A stretch of DNA of 64,000 nucleotides from Algibacter sp. (GCF_029245835.1 NZ_JAQWOO010000045.1:1-64000); one strand, 5' to 3'. Counted from the stretch's first letter, positions 34,452 through 45,602 are shown. The notes: a model not told the origin generated them from the sequence alone. Numbers and translations: made by a program.

Positions 34452-35279
34452 ATGAAAATAAGAAATACACTTTTTTTAATTGTTACAATAAGTCTTGTTT
34501 TTTCGTGTGCTACTAATCCTTTTACTGGAAAAAAAACTATGGCTTTAGTTCCAAATTCTCAATTATTTCCAACGGCCTTTGCTCAATATAGTCAGTTTCT
34601 TAATGAAAATAAAGTACTTACAGGAACTAAAGATTCTGAAATGATAACTAGAGTAGGACAAAGAATTGCTGTAGCTGCAGAGAGATGGTTAAATGCAAAT
34701 GGACATCAAAGTTATTTAAAAGACTATAAATGGGAATATAATTTAGTGGATGATAAAACGGTTAATGCTTGGTGTATGCCTGGTGGTAAAATTGTGTTTT
34801 ATACGGGTATTTTGCCAATAGCTGAAAATGAAGCAGGAGTTGCTGCTATTATGGGTCATGAGGTGGCACATGCTTTAGCAAATCATGGTCAGCAACGTAT
34901 GAGTGCTGGAATGCTGCAGCAATTTGGAGCTGTAGCAGGGAATATTGCTATTAAAGATGACCAAGCGAGAAACGCATTTAATCAATATTACGGTATAGGG
35001 TCTCAGTTAGGTGTTATGTTGCCTTTTAGTAGAGGTCATGAAACTGAATCTGATCAAATAGGTATTTATTTAATGGCCATTGCGGGTTACAATCCAGATG
35101 AGGCAGCTCAATTATGGAGACGTATGAAAGCGAATAGTGCTAAAAGCGGTGGGCAAGCGCCACCAGAATTTATGAGTACACATCCTGCAAACGATACAAG
35201 AATTGCTAATCTTACTGAGTGGGCGCCTAAAGCGAGAGCGGAAGCTAAAAAGTTTGGAGTAACAACGTTTAAAAAATAA
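34452..35279 (+). CDS. M48 family metallopeptidase (LoiP/BepA-like lipoprotein)
   Basis: A 275-residue envelope peptidase. The signal peptide ends in a lipobox (LVFSCATNP, Cys19). The zinc site is HEVAH at residues 136-140, with the third ligand in HETESDQIG. NHGQQRMSAGML after the zinc helix is typical of the LoiP/YcaL group of outer-membrane quality-control proteases. It lacks TPR repeats, so it is not a full BepA. It is followed by a terminator that touches the next start codon. Confidence 0.9.
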   Translation: MKIRNTLFLIVTISLVFSCATNPFTGKKTMALVPNSQLFPTAFAQYSQFLNENKVLTGTKDSEMITRVGQRIAVAAERWLNANGHQSYLKDYKWEYNLVDDKTVNAWCMPGGKIVFYTGILPIAENEAGVAAIMGHEVAHALANHGQQRMSAGMLQQFGAVAGNIAIKDDQARNAFNQYYGIGSQLGVMLPFSRGHETESDQIGIYLMAIAGYNPDEAAQLWRRMKANSAKSGGQAPPEFMSTHPANDTRIANLTEWAPKARAEAKKFGVTTFKK

Positions 35280-35316
35280 TATACATCCTTATAAATAAAA
35301 TAATGTATTACTTTAG

Positions 35317-35346
35317 AAGCTGCTTATAAAAGAGCAGCTTTTTTTT
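35317..35346 (+). terminator. terminator abutting the MFS start codon
   Basis: AAGCTGCT / AGCAGCTT with an 8-nt loop and eight T residues. The ATG of the MFS gene follows the last T directly. This would stop M48 transcripts and, if read through, mask the MFS translation start. Confidence 0.8.
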
Positions 35347-36744
35347 ATGGCAGTATTGAAAAAAGGAAGCAAAAAACTTCTTAATGCATGGGCTTTTTAC
35401 GATTGGGCAAACTCGGTATATACGCTTACTATAGCGTCGTCAATATTTCCAATATTTTATTCTTCATTGTTTGTTTCTGAAATTAAAACGGTGCAAGCTT
35501 TTAGATTTGAATTTAAAAGTACGGCACTTATTACATTTGTTACTGCATTTACTTTTTTGGTAGTAGCTTTAACATCTCCAATTCTTTCTGGTATTGCTGA
35601 TTATGTAGGTAATAAAAAGCATTTTTTAAAATTTTTCTGTTATGTTGGAAGTGCTGGCTGTATAGGTTTATATTGGTTTGATATTACGCCCGAGAAAATA
35701 CATTTAAGTTTGCTATTCTACTTTATGGGATTGATAGGCTATTGGGGTAGTTTGGTGTTTTATAATTCTTATTTGCCAGATATTGCTTTTCCAGAGCAAC
35801 AAGATCGTGTTAGTGCGAAAGGATTTTCCCTTGGATACCTGGGTAGTGTACTTTTACTTGTCTTCAATTTATTAATAGTTATGTTTCCAGAATGGTTTGG
35901 ATTTGATATTAGTATATCTAATGCTATAACACAAAGCGGTTCTGAGGCAGAAATAAATGTAGCTTTAAAAGCAGCAAAAGATTTAGCTTCTTTTAAGGCT
36001 ATGAAAATATCTTTTATTACAGTAGGAGTTTGGTGGGCTTTGTTTAGTCAATACTCATTTTATTATCTGCCTAAAGGCGTTTCTTCAGGTCATAAAGTTA
36101 CTAAAGCAGTTATATTTAATGGTTTAAAAGAGTTGAGAGCTGTTTGGAAAGCGCTAAAATTAAATCTGAGACTAAAACGGTATTTGTATGCCTTTTTTGT
36201 ATTTAGTATGGCGGTTCAAACCATTATGTTAGTTGCTGTTTATTTTGGTGAAGAAGAAATTTCGTGGGGTGGTGCCAGTGAAAAAACTATGGGTTTAATT
36301 GTTAGTATTTTGGTTATTCAGATAGTCGCTATTTTAGGTGCATATTTAACTTCTAAAGCGTCATCTAAATTCGGGAATATTAAAACATTAATAGTTGTTA
36401 ACTGTATATGGATGGCATTGTGTTTTTATGCTTACTTAATGAAAACCCCAATGGATTTTTATATAGCAGCAGGCTTTGTGGGATTGGTCATGGGAGGGGT
36501 ACAATCTTTAGCACGTTCTACATATTCAAAATTTTTGCCTGAAACAGAAGATACCACATCGTATTTTAGTTTTTATGATGTTGCAGAAAAAATTGGGATT
36601 GTTATTGGTATGGTTATTTTCGCATTCATAGATCAAATTACTGGAAGTATGCGTAATGGCATTCTATTTTTATTCATCTTTTTTTTAGCAGGGATTATTC
36701 TTTTGTTTAGAGTGCCTAGAAAAAAAATAAATAGTAGTAACTAA
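35347..36744 (+). CDS. MFS transporter, vacuole effluxer Atg22-like family
   Basis: A 465-residue transporter with about 12 membrane helices. The N-terminus KKLLNAWAFYDWANSVYTLTIASSIFPIFY is the hallmark of the Atg22-like MFS group. Further family marks are the loop SGIADYVGNKKHFLKFF after the second helix and GVQSLARSTYSKFLPE around residue 385. These permeases are thought to export amino acids or other small solutes; the substrate is not known. The start codon lies immediately after the T-tract of the upstream terminator, which is unusual. Confidence 0.88.
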   Translation: MAVLKKGSKKLLNAWAFYDWANSVYTLTIASSIFPIFYSSLFVSEIKTVQAFRFEFKSTALITFVTAFTFLVVALTSPILSGIADYVGNKKHFLKFFCYVGSAGCIGLYWFDITPEKIHLSLLFYFMGLIGYWGSLVFYNSYLPDIAFPEQQDRVSAKGFSLGYLGSVLLLVFNLLIVMFPEWFGFDISISNAITQSGSEAEINVALKAAKDLASFKAMKISFITVGVWWALFSQYSFYYLPKGVSSGHKVTKAVIFNGLKELRAVWKALKLNLRLKRYLYAFFVFSMAVQTIMLVAVYFGEEEISWGGASEKTMGLIVSILVIQIVAILGAYLTSKASSKFGNIKTLIVVNCIWMALCFYAYLMKTPMDFYIAAGFVGLVMGGVQSLARSTYSKFLPETEDTTSYFSFYDVAEKIGIVIGMVIFAFIDQITGSMRNGILFLFIFFLAGIILLFRVPRKKINSSN

Positions 36745-36910
36745 AATTATTCATTCACCGTTCATCTAGAAAAATATCTTTTAAAAGTTCGAGTCTTAGT
36801 CTTATAGGTTTAATTGTTAGAGCTTTATAGGTGACAACATAAGGAGTAATGAGCCGTGAGAACTAACATCGTACAAAACAAATTTTCCGGGACAGGACAA
36901 TTCATTAATA

Positions 36911-36947
36911 AAAAAATCCTGTAAAATTACAATTTACAGGATTTTTT
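36911..36947. terminator. terminator between the MFS gene and clpC
   Basis: AAAAAATCCTGTAAA pairs with TTTACAGGATTTTTT around a short AATTACAA-type loop. It suits both converging genes. The rest of 36745-36968 holds nothing else that I recognise. Confidence 0.85.
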
Positions 36948-36968
36948 ATGTTTAATTAAGAAATAAGA

Positions 36969-39515
36969 CTAAGACTCCGTAGGCTTTTCAGCTTTTTCAA
37001 TACTAATATTTAATTCTTCAGATTTTTTGTCTAAATCAATTTTGATTTTATCACCATCTTGAAGGTTTGAAGCTACAATCTCTTCAGCTAAAGCATCTTC
37101 AACATATTTTTGAATCGCTCTTTTAAGAGGTCTTGCTCCATATTGTTTATCGAAACCTTTTTCAGCTATATAATCTTTAGCACTCTCAGTAAGTGTTAAG
37201 ATATAACCTAAGCCTTTAATTCTGGTTAAAAGTTTCTCTAATTCAATATCAATAATTTTATTGATGTCTTCTTTTTCTAAAGCATTAAATACAACAACAT
37301 CATCAATTCTATTCAAAAATTCTGGTGCAAATGATTTTTTAAGTGCATTTTCAATAACACTTCTAGTATTGGCATCTTCTTGAGATTTTTGAGACGCCGT
37401 ACCAAAACCAATACCTGTTCCAAAATCTTTAAGTTTACGAGCTCCAATATTGGAAGTCATGATAATAATCGTATTTCTAAAATCAATCTTTCTGCCTAAA
37501 CTATCGGTTAAATAACCATCATCAAGTACTTGAAGTAGCATATTAAAGACGTCTGGATGTGCTTTTTCAATTTCATCTAATAGAATAACAGCGTAAGGTT
37601 TACGTCTTACTTTTTCAGTAAGTTGTCCACCTTCTTCGTATCCAACGTATCCTGGAGGTGCTCCAATTAATCTAGAGATTGCGAATTTTTCCATGTATTC
37701 ACTCATGTCAATTCTAACAAGAGAATCTTCGCTATCAAATAACTCACGAGATAGCACCTTAGCTAACTGTGTTTTACCAACGCCTGTTTGCCCTAAAAAT
37801 ATAAATGAGCCAATCGGCTTATTGGGGTCTTTAAGTCCTGCACGATTACGCTGAATAGCCTTAACTACTTTTGCAACGGCTTCGTCTTGTCCGATTACTT
37901 TTCCTTTAATAAGGTTTGGTAATTCTGCTAATTTGTTAATTTCAGTTTGAGCAATTCTGTTAACAGGAACGCCTGTCATCATAGAAACGACATCAGCTAC
38001 ATTGTCTTCAGTTACAATTTCGCGATGCTGTTTAGTGTCTTCTTCCCATTTTTCTTGTGCAATAGCTAATTCTTTTTCAATGCGTTTTTCATCATCTCTA
38101 AGTTTTGCAGCTTCCTCATATTTCTGTTTTCTAACAACAGCATTTTTAGATTCTTTAATCGCTTCTAGCTGTTTTTCAAGTTCAATAACTTGTTTAGGAA
38201 CGTCTATGTTGGTAATATGTACACGAGACCCAGCTTCATCTAAAGCATCAATAGCTTTGTCTGGTAAAAAACGTTCCGTCATGTATCTGTTCGTTAATTT
38301 TACACAGGCTTCAATGGCTTCTGGAGTATAATCTACATTATGGTGTTCTTCGTATTTTCCTTTTATGTTATTAAGAATTTCAATCGTTTCTTCAACTGTA
38401 GTAGGCTCTACAATAACTTTTTGAAAGCGACGCTCTAAAGCACCGTCTTTTTCTATATACTGTCTGTATTCATCTAGAGTTGTAGCGCCAATACACTGAA
38501 TTTCACCTCTAGCTAAAGCGGGTTTAAACATGTTTGAGGCATCTAAACTGCCTGTTGCTCCACCAGCACCAACTATCGTGTGTATTTCGTCAATAAACAA
38601 AATAACGTCATCATTTTTTTCAAGCTCGTTCATTACAGCTTTCATGCGCTCTTCAAATTGTCCACGATATTTTGTTCCAGCAACTAAGCTTGCCAAGTCT
38701 AAAGTTACCACACGTTTATTGAATAGAATACGTGACACTTTTCGTTTTACAATTCTAAGGGCTAAACCTTCAGCAATGGCAGATTTACCAACACCAGGTT
38801 CGCCAATTAAAAGCGGATTGTTTTTCTTTCTTCTACTTAAAACTTGAGAAACACGCTGAATTTCTTTTTCTCTACCAACAACAGGGTCGAGTTTGCCTTC
38901 TTCAGCTTGAGCTGTTAAATCGCGTCCAAAATTGTCTAAAACGGGGGTTTTTGACTTCTTGTTAGATTTTCCTGCTGGAGCATTAAAAATATTATCCTTT
39001 GAAGATTCTTCTTCAGGGGCGTTGTCGTCGTCTTGAAATTCAGACTTTGGTTCTATATAATCATTATCGTTTGTAATCATAAGTTTAAATTGTTCTTTAA
39101 CATTATCGTAGTCAACTTTTAGCTTATTTAAAAGCTTGGTAGTGGGGTCGTTTTCATTTCTTAAAATACACAACAACAGGTGTGCGGTATTTATCGAAGT
39201 ACTTTGAAATAATTTGGCTTCTAAAAATGTAGTTTTTAAAGCGCGTTCTGCTTGCCTTGTAAGATGTAAATTCTTTTTTTGATTTGAAGCTACAGTTGTA
39301 TTTGGGTTTGCAGGACTCAGTATTTCAACTTTTCGTCTTAAATGATTTAAATCAATATCTAAAGCATTTAATATGTTTATTGCTTTTCCGTTGCCGTCTC
39401 GTAAGAGTCCAAGCATTAGGTGTTCAGTACCAATAAAATCATGGCCTAAACGTAATGCTTCTTCTTTACTGTAAGCAATAACATCTTTTACTCTTGGGGA
39501 AAAATTATCATCCAT
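36969..39515 (-). CDS. clpC: ATP-dependent Clp protease ATP-binding subunit ClpC
   Basis: An 848-residue AAA+ unfoldase that feeds proteins to ClpP. In order: two Clp_N repeats (about residues 1-145), a linker, AAA domain 1 with Walker A GEPGVGKS (about 241), a coiled UVR-type segment (about 430-480), AAA domain 2 with Walker A GQTGVGKT (about 578), and a C-terminal D2-small domain. The LGF/IGF-like ClpP-binding loop GIGFG is present near residue 695. The UVR motif makes it ClpC rather than ClpA. Divergent from gyrA, with a 260-bp AT-rich spacer. Confidence 0.94.
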   Translation of the reverse strand: MDDNFSPRVKDVIAYSKEEALRLGHDFIGTEHLMLGLLRDGNGKAINILNALDIDLNHLRRKVEILSPANPNTTVASNQKKNLHLTRQAERALKTTFLEAKLFQSTSINTAHLLLCILRNENDPTTKLLNKLKVDYDNVKEQFKLMITNDNDYIEPKSEFQDDDNAPEEESSKDNIFNAPAGKSNKKSKTPVLDNFGRDLTAQAEEGKLDPVVGREKEIQRVSQVLSRRKKNNPLLIGEPGVGKSAIAEGLALRIVKRKVSRILFNKRVVTLDLASLVAGTKYRGQFEERMKAVMNELEKNDDVILFIDEIHTIVGAGGATGSLDASNMFKPALARGEIQCIGATTLDEYRQYIEKDGALERRFQKVIVEPTTVEETIEILNNIKGKYEEHHNVDYTPEAIEACVKLTNRYMTERFLPDKAIDALDEAGSRVHITNIDVPKQVIELEKQLEAIKESKNAVVRKQKYEEAAKLRDDEKRIEKELAIAQEKWEEDTKQHREIVTEDNVADVVSMMTGVPVNRIAQTEINKLAELPNLIKGKVIGQDEAVAKVVKAIQRNRAGLKDPNKPIGSFIFLGQTGVGKTQLAKVLSRELFDSEDSLVRIDMSEYMEKFAISRLIGAPPGYVGYEEGGQLTEKVRRKPYAVILLDEIEKAHPDVFNMLLQVLDDGYLTDSLGRKIDFRNTIIIMTSNIGARKLKDFGTGIGFGTASQKSQEDANTRSVIENALKKSFAPEFLNRIDDVVVFNALEKEDINKIIDIELEKLLTRIKGLGYILTLTESAKDYIAEKGFDKQYGARPLKRAIQKYVEDALAEEIVASNLQDGDKIKIDLDKKSEELNISIEKAEKPTES

Positions 39516-39775
39516 AAATGTGTCCTTTCTGCATTAAAAATAGTAAAACATTTTAACTAAAGTCAAAAACTATACCTAAAAATATATGTTTCGTGCTAAT
39601 TGACGAAAAAATCTTTATAAAATCAAAATTTTATGATGCATACTTATTAACCAAATAAGTCGGTTAAATTGTTAATAAATTACATGAAAAATGAACACTG
39701 ATAGTCTTACTATGACTGCTGAAATTCTTATATTAGCATGTTTTGAAAATTACATAAAACTAAATTAAATTATTT

Positions 39776-42340
39776 ATGGCAGAAGGAGAAAAAGTCATTC
39801 CTATTAATATTGAGGATGAGATGAAATCAGCTTACATTGACTATTCAATGTCGGTCATTGTGTCACGTGCTTTACCAGATGTAAGAGATGGCTTAAAACC
39901 AGTTCACAGACGTGTGCTTTATGGTATGCATGAGCTGGGTGTTAGAGCAAATACAGCACACAAAAAATCCGCAAGAATAGTTGGAGAGGTTTTAGGTAAG
40001 TATCACCCACATGGTGATACATCGGTTTATGACGCTATGGTGCGTATGGCTCAAGAGTGGAGCTTGCGTTATATGCTTGTAGATGGGCAAGGTAACTTTG
40101 GTTCTATTGACGGTGATAGTCCTGCTGCAATGCGATATACAGAAGCACGTATGCGTAAAATATCTGAAGACATGTTGGCAGATATTGATAAAGAAACTGT
40201 AGACCATAAATTAAATTTTGATGACACGTTGCAAGAGCCAACGGTTTTACCAACGCGTATTCCTGGGCTTTTAGTTAATGGTGCATCAGGCATTGCCGTA
40301 GGCATGGCAACGAATATGCCTCCTCACAATTTAACAGAGGTGGTAAACGGAACTATTGCTTATATAGAAAATAATGATATTGAAATTGACGAATTAATTA
40401 CGCACATTAAAGCGCCAGATTTTCCAACAGGTGGAACTATTTATGGTTACGATGGGGTTAAAGAAGCTTTTCATACAGGGCGTGGACGTATAGTTATGCG
40501 TGCCAAAACTAATATTGAAGAGGTTAATGGTCGTGAATGTATTATTGTTGATGAGATTCCTTATCAAGTGAATAAAGCAGATATGATTAAGAAAACTGCT
40601 GACTTGGTTAACGATAAAAAACTAGAAGGTATTTCGCTTATTCGTGATGAATCAGATAGAAATGGAATGCGTATTGTTTACGTTTTAAAGCGCGATGCTA
40701 TTCCAAATATTGTATTAAATAAATTATTTAAGTATACGGCTCTACAGTCCTCATTTAGTGTAAATAATATTGCGTTAGTTAATGGACGTCCGCAGATGTT
40801 AAACTTAAAAGAGTTGATTCATTATTTTGTTGAACATAGACATGAAGTTGTTGTAAGACGAACTACTTATGAATTGCGCAAAGCAGAAGAACGCGCTCAT
40901 ATATTAGAAGGATTAATTATTGCCTCAGATAATATAGATGAAGTAATAAAAATCATCAGAGCCTCATCCAATGCAGATGAAGCGCGTGCTAATTTAATTG
41001 AACGTTTTAAGCTATCTGAAATACAAGCTAAAGCTATTGTAGAGATGCGATTGCGTCAGCTTACTGGTTTAGAGCAAGATAAGTTGCGTGCAGAGTATGA
41101 GGAAATAATGAAAACCATTATCGACCTTAAAGACATCTTAGATAAGAAAGAGCGTCGTATGGACATCATTAAAGAGGAGTTGGAAGTTGTTAAAGAAAAA
41201 TATGGAGATGAACGTCGTTCAGTTATTGAATATGCTGGAGGTGATTTGAGTATTGAAGATATGATTCCTAATGAAAAAGTGGTGATTACAATTTCTCATG
41301 CGGGTTATATTAAGCGTACCTCTTTAACGGAATACAAAACACAACATAGAGGAGGGGTTGGTCAAAAAGCATCAACAACGCGAAATGAAGATTTCTTAGA
41401 AAATTTATTTGTTGGAACAAACCACCAGTATATGTTATTCTTTACTCAAAAAGGAAAATGTTTCTGGATGCGTGTTTATGAAATACCAGAAGGGAGTAAA
41501 ACCTCAAAAGGTAGAGCTATTCAAAACCTTATAAATATTGAGCAAGACGACAAAGTCATGGCTTTTATCTGTACTCAAGATTTAAAAGATGAAGATTACA
41601 TAAATAGTCATTATGTGATTATGGCTACCAAAAAAGGTCAGGTTAAGAAAACATCATTAGAACAGTATTCAAGACCGAGAACAAACGGAATTAATGCAAT
41701 TACAATTAAAGACGATGATGTATTATTAGAGGCTAAACTTACAACTGGTGAAAGCCAAGTAATGTTAGCATTAAAATCTGGAAAAGCCATCCGTTTTGAA
41801 GAGGCTAAAACGCGACCAATGGGACGAGGTGCTTCTGGTGTAAGAGGGATTCGTTTACAAGATGAAAAAACCGATGAAGTTATTGGTATGATAGCTGTTG
41901 ATGATATGGAAAGCAATGTGCTTGTAGTTTCTGAGAACGGTTATGGTAAACGTTCTAGCTTAGAAGATTATAGAATTACCAATCGTGGTGGTAAAGGTGT
42001 AAAAACAATATCTATTACAGAAAAAACGGGTAACTTAGTATCTATAAAGAATGTAACAGATGATGATGATTTAATGATTATCAATAAATCTGGCATAGCT
42101 ATTAGAATGGCTGTTAAGGATTTAAGAGTTATGGGAAGAGCCACTCAAGGTGTTAAGTTAATTAATCTTAAAGGAAACGATTCAATAGCTGCTGTTGCAA
42201 AAGTGATGCATGATGAAGATAAAGTAGAATTGGATGAAGATGGAAATGTAATAATTTCTGAAAGTATTGAAAACACTGATGTGACAGAAGATGGCACAAC
42301 TCTTGATAATGATATAAACGAAAATAACACTGAATCTTAA
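39776..42340 (+). CDS. gyrA: DNA gyrase subunit A
   Basis: An 854-residue type IIA topoisomerase subunit that cuts and rejoins DNA during negative supercoiling. The catalytic tyrosine is Tyr121 in [10 protein letters not shown]. The quinolone-determining segment reads [17 protein letters not shown], with Thr82 and Asp86 in the positions of E. coli Ser83 and Asp87. The C-terminal beta-pinwheel begins about residue 500 and contains the GyrA box as QHRGGVG, supporting gyrase rather than ParC. The acidic tail is usual. The TPR gene follows after 17 bp. Confidence 0.95.
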   Translation: MAEGEKVIPINIEDEMKSAYIDYSMSVIVSRALPDVRDGLKPVHRRVLYGMHELGVRANTAHKKSARIVGEVLGKYHPHGDTSVYDAMVRMAQEWSLRYMLVDGQGNFGSIDGDSPAAMRYTEARMRKISEDMLADIDKETVDHKLNFDDTLQEPTVLPTRIPGLLVNGASGIAVGMATNMPPHNLTEVVNGTIAYIENNDIEIDELITHIKAPDFPTGGTIYGYDGVKEAFHTGRGRIVMRAKTNIEEVNGRECIIVDEIPYQVNKADMIKKTADLVNDKKLEGISLIRDESDRNGMRIVYVLKRDAIPNIVLNKLFKYTALQSSFSVNNIALVNGRPQMLNLKELIHYFVEHRHEVVVRRTTYELRKAEERAHILEGLIIASDNIDEVIKIIRASSNADEARANLIERFKLSEIQAKAIVEMRLRQLTGLEQDKLRAEYEEIMKTIIDLKDILDKKERRMDIIKEELEVVKEKYGDERRSVIEYAGGDLSIEDMIPNEKVVITISHAGYIKRTSLTEYKTQHRGGVGQKASTTRNEDFLENLFVGTNHQYMLFFTQKGKCFWMRVYEIPEGSKTSKGRAIQNLINIEQDDKVMAFICTQDLKDEDYINSHYVIMATKKGQVKKTSLEQYSRPRTNGINAITIKDDDVLLEAKLTTGESQVMLALKSGKAIRFEEAKTRPMGRGASGVRGIRLQDEKTDEVIGMIAVDDMESNVLVVSENGYGKRSSLEDYRITNRGGKGVKTISITEKTGNLVSIKNVTDDDDLMIINKSGIAIRMAVKDLRVMGRATQGVKLINLKGNDSIAAVAKVMHDEDKVELDEDGNVIISESIENTDVTEDGTTLDNDINENNTES

Positions 42341-42357
42341 ACTTAATATTATTTAAA

Positions 42358-43614
42358 ATGAAAAAACAATTAATCATAGCTTTAGCCTTTTCAATAAGTG
42401 CATTTTCATTTGCACAGAAGAAGGAATTGAAAACAGTTGAGAAAGCTATTAAAAGCAACAATTTTGCAGAAGCTAAAGCAGGTATTAATCAAGCAGAAGG
42501 ACTCCTATCTGTCATGGACGAAAAATCTAAAGCAAAATTTTATTATTTAAAGGCGCAAGCCTTGTATGCAAACGGAAAAGGTTCTGATGCTGATATTTCA
42601 ACAATATTAGAAAGCTTTGCTAAAGCTGAAAGTAACTATGGTTCTGAAATTACCGCTTTAAAGCAAACCATTTCTAACGGATTGTTAACTAAAGGAAATG
42701 CTGCTTACGAAAAAAATGATTACTCTAATGCTTCTAAGTATTTTGAAAAGTCATACAGAGTTACTGAAAGAGATACTTTATTTCTTTATTATGCTGCAGC
42801 TACTGCTGTGAATGTAAAGGAATATGATAGAGCTTTAGTATTATACGAAGAGCTTAAGAATTTAGGATATACAGGTATTGTAAAACAGTATTTTGCAACA
42901 AATGTAGAAACAGGAAAAGAAGAGGTTTTAGACAAAAACACTCGTGATTTATATGTAAAAGGTAAAAGTCACATAAAACCAGGAGAACGTTTAACAGATT
43001 CTAAAAAACCAGAAATAGTTAAAAATGTAGCATTAATTTATGTTAGTAAAGGAGATAATGAAAAGGCTATAGCTGCCATGCAGGAAGCAAGAGCAGAAAG
43101 TCCAGATGATATTAATTTAATTCTTTCTGAGGCTAACGTTCATTATAAAATGGGTAATACAGAGGAGTTTAAAAGCCTTTTGCAAAAAGCGACAGAAATG
43201 GATCCTACTAATCCTGAGTTACAATATAATTTGGGAGTTATTGCAGCAGAGTCAGGTCAACCAGTAGAGGCAAAAGCCCATTATGAAAAAGCTATTGAGT
43301 TAGATCCTAATTATGTTAATGCATATATAAATATATCGGCACTTGTACTAGGAAGAGAGCAGCCACTTATTGAGGAAATGAATGGTTTAGGAACTTCTAA
43401 AGCTGACGATATGCGTTATGATGAATTAAGAGAAGAACGACAAAATTTATATAAGGAAGCTATTCCATTTTTATCTAAGGCCTTAGAAATAGATACGAAA
43501 AACTTGAGTGCTGCAAAAACATTAATGAATATATATAGCATTTTAGGTGAATCAGAAAAACAAAAAGAAATTAAAGCAACAGTCGATGCTCTTGAGGCTG
43601 CTGGTGGAAACTAG
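42358..43614 (+). CDS. secreted tetratricopeptide repeat protein
   Basis: A 418-residue protein with a signal peptide (residues 1-19, ending FSFAQ). TPR units are found in two groups, about residues 75-160 and 215-330; NPELQYNLGVIAAESGQPVEAKAHYEKAIELDPNYVNAY is a near-consensus repeat. It probably acts as a periplasmic scaffold. It follows gyrA by 17 bp, an order often seen in flavobacteria, so it is probably co-transcribed. A long palindromic terminator follows. Confidence 0.85.
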   Translation: MKKQLIIALAFSISAFSFAQKKELKTVEKAIKSNNFAEAKAGINQAEGLLSVMDEKSKAKFYYLKAQALYANGKGSDADISTILESFAKAESNYGSEITALKQTISNGLLTKGNAAYEKNDYSNASKYFEKSYRVTERDTLFLYYAAATAVNVKEYDRALVLYEELKNLGYTGIVKQYFATNVETGKEEVLDKNTRDLYVKGKSHIKPGERLTDSKKPEIVKNVALIYVSKGDNEKAIAAMQEARAESPDDINLILSEANVHYKMGNTEEFKSLLQKATEMDPTNPELQYNLGVIAAESGQPVEAKAHYEKAIELDPNYVNAYINISALVLGREQPLIEEMNGLGTSKADDMRYDELREERQNLYKEAIPFLSKALEIDTKNLSAAKTLMNIYSILGESEKQKEIKATVDALEAAGGN

Positions 43615-43622
43615 ATATTATT

Positions 43623-43674
43623 AAAAGTGATATAAAAAATGCCGCTAATTAGCGGCATTTTTTATATCACTTTT
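43623..43674. terminator. long perfect palindrome, bidirectional terminator
   Basis: Two 24-bp arms (43623-43646 and 43651-43674) are perfectly complementary around AATT. The core is ATGCCGCT / AGCGGCAT, extended by A/T stretches and GTGAT. The right arm covers the last four codons and the stop of the NlpC/P60 gene, so the palindrome is partly coding. Confidence 0.88.
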
Positions 43675-44411
43675 TTAATAACACGCAGTTTATGTGTGTG
43701 TATGTTTTTATCCACATTATAAATTCCAGAATGGTCTAAACGATCTATTCTAACTTTACCATGAGCATGAATAATATAGTTGTCTTTCATGATGATGCCT
43801 ACATGAATAATAGCACCTTCATTATTATCAAAAAAAGCTAAATCACCAGGTTCGCTTTCTTCAATAAAACTTAAGGCCTCTCCTTGCGTAGCTTGTTGTG
43901 ACGCATCGCGTAATAATTTGTAGCCATTTAATTTGTAAACCATTTGTGTAAAACCAGAGCAATCAATCCCAAATGGTGTTTTTCCTCCCCACAAATATGG
44001 TGAACTTAAATAAGTAAATGCCGTTCGAACAATATTGGATTTATCATTTTTGTCAGCAATATAATTACCGTCATATTTATGGTTTAAAAGAGAAAGACCG
44101 TTTAAGCTAGACCCAATAGTAATTGGGAATATTTGTTTGTTGTTATCTTCAATAAACTCTACCAAGTCTGTAGATAATTTTGGTGTTTCTTTATTGAGGG
44201 ATTTATATTGGTCTTCAGATATTTCAACATATTGTTTGTTATCTATCCAGCCTTCGTATTTATCAAAAGCTAATCTAATTCTAATCCATTGCTTGCGTTG
44301 TTCTAAAATTTTAAAAAAGTCACCATATATCACTTGTGAAACTAATTCACTAGTGTCTGCAGGTTCATCTCGAAGCGGAACAATGCTTAAATTACATATA
44401 CCGTATTGCAT
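43662..44411 (-). CDS. C40 family peptidase (NlpC/P60) with SH3 domain
   Basis: A 249-residue cell-wall peptidase. Residues about 1-70 form a bacterial SH3-like domain (YGICNLSIVPLRDEPADTSELVSQVIYGD). The NlpC/P60 domain follows, with the catalytic Cys in GIDCSGFTQMVYK (about residue 149), His in GAIIHVGIIM and the third polar residue in HAHGKVRID. It would cut within or between stem peptides of peptidoglycan. No signal peptide is seen, so recycling in the cytoplasm is possible. The gene is 9 bp downstream of the thiolase gene on the same strand. Confidence 0.9.
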   Translation of the reverse strand: MQYGICNLSIVPLRDEPADTSELVSQVIYGDFFKILEQRKQWIRIRLAFDKYEGWIDNKQYVEISEDQYKSLNKETPKLSTDLVEFIEDNNKQIFPITIGSSLNGLSLLNHKYDGNYIADKNDKSNIVRTAFTYLSSPYLWGGKTPFGIDCSGFTQMVYKLNGYKLLRDASQQATQGEALSFIEESEPGDLAFFDNNEGAIIHVGIIMKDNYIIHAHGKVRIDRLDHSGIYNVDKNIHTHKLRVIKKVI

Positions 44412-44420
44412 TAAATACTT

Positions 44421-45602
44421 TTAGTTACGTTCTATAATCATTGCTGATGCTCCTCCACCGCCATTGCAAATTGCGGCAGCACCAATTTTAGCGTCATTTT
44501 GTTCCAAAATGCTTAATAAAGTAATCAAAATTCTAACGCCAGAGCATCCAAGGGGATGACCAAGAGAAACCGCACCGCCATTAACATTAACGTTTTTATC
44601 AGTAAGACCTAAAATTTTCATATTCGCTAAACCTACAACAGCAAAAGCTTCATTAAATTCAAAAAAGTCTACATCTTGTATCTTAATTCCAGCTTTATCA
44701 ATTGCCTTTGGTAAGGCTTTAGCAGGAGCCGTTGTAAACCATTCAGGTTCATGTGCAGCATCTGCATAACTTTTTATCGTTGCCAGGGGTTTTAAACCTA
44801 GTTCTTCAGCCTTTTCTTTACTCATTAAAACCATCGCACCTGCACCATCATTTATCGTTGAAGCATTTGCAGCAGTTACTGTACCGTCCTTAGTGAACGC
44901 AGGGCGTAATTGCGGAATTTTATCCATTCTAACATTGGTGAATTCCTCATCTTTATCCACCATTATAGGTTCTCCACGACGCTGAGGTACTTCAACAGAA
45001 ACGACCTCATTGTTAAATTTACCAGTTTTCCAAGCTGCAGCTGATCGTTCATAAGATTGAATCGCATAATTATCTTGCTCTTCTCTAGAAAATTCATATT
45101 TAGTTGCGCAGGCATCGGCACATACACCCATAGCGTTTTGATCATAAGCATCAACTAAACCATCTTTCTGCATGCCATCAACTAATGTCGTTGGTCCAAA
45201 TTTCGTTGCATTTCTGGCATATAGATAGTGTGGTATAAGGCTCATGTTTTCCATACCTCCCGCAACAACAATATTAGTATCGCCTAAAGCGATGGATTGA
45301 GCTGCTTGCATAACGGTTTTCATACCCGAAGCGCAAACTTTATTTATTGTTGTGCAAGGCACCGTATTTGGTATGTCAGCATAAATAGCAGCTTGTCTTG
45401 CTGGAGCCTGTCCTGTGCCAGCTTGCACTACATTACCCATTAATACTTCTTCAACTAACTCAGGTTTTAAATTTATTTTATCTAAAGCACCTTTTATTGC
45501 AATAGCACCTAGCTTAGGAGCAGGAATTGTTGATAGCGTTCCTAGAAAACTTCCAATTGGAGTTCTTGCTGCGGAAACAATAACGACTTCTCTATTCATC
45601 AA
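44421..45602 (-). CDS. acetyl-CoA C-acyltransferase (thiolase)
   Basis: A 393-residue thiolase that condenses or cleaves acyl-CoA in beta-oxidation or acetoacetyl-CoA synthesis. The acyl-accepting cysteine is Cys90 in [10 protein letters not shown]. The second His is in FNEAFAVV...[17 protein letters not shown], with the deprotonating cysteine in [11 protein letters not shown] near the C-terminus. Length and motifs suit the biosynthetic/acetyl-CoA acetyltransferase group; chain-length preference is not visible. It probably heads an operon with the NlpC/P60 gene. Confidence 0.9.
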   Translation of the reverse strand: MMNREVVIVSAARTPIGSFLGTLSTIPAPKLGAIAIKGALDKINLKPELVEEVLMGNVVQAGTGQAPARQAAIYADIPNTVPCTTINKVCASGMKTVMQAAQSIALGDTNIVVAGGMENMSLIPHYLYARNATKFGPTTLVDGMQKDGLVDAYDQNAMGVCADACATKYEFSREEQDNYAIQSYERSAAAWKTGKFNNEVVSVEVPQRRGEPIMVDKDEEFTNVRMDKIPQLRPAFTKDGTVTAANASTINDGAGAMVLMSKEKAEELGLKPLATIKSYADAAHEPEWFTTAPAKALPKAIDKAGIKIQDVDFFEFNEAFAVVGLANMKILGLTDKNVNVNGGAVSLGHPLGCSGVRILITLLSILEQNDAKIGAAAICNGGGGASAMIIERN

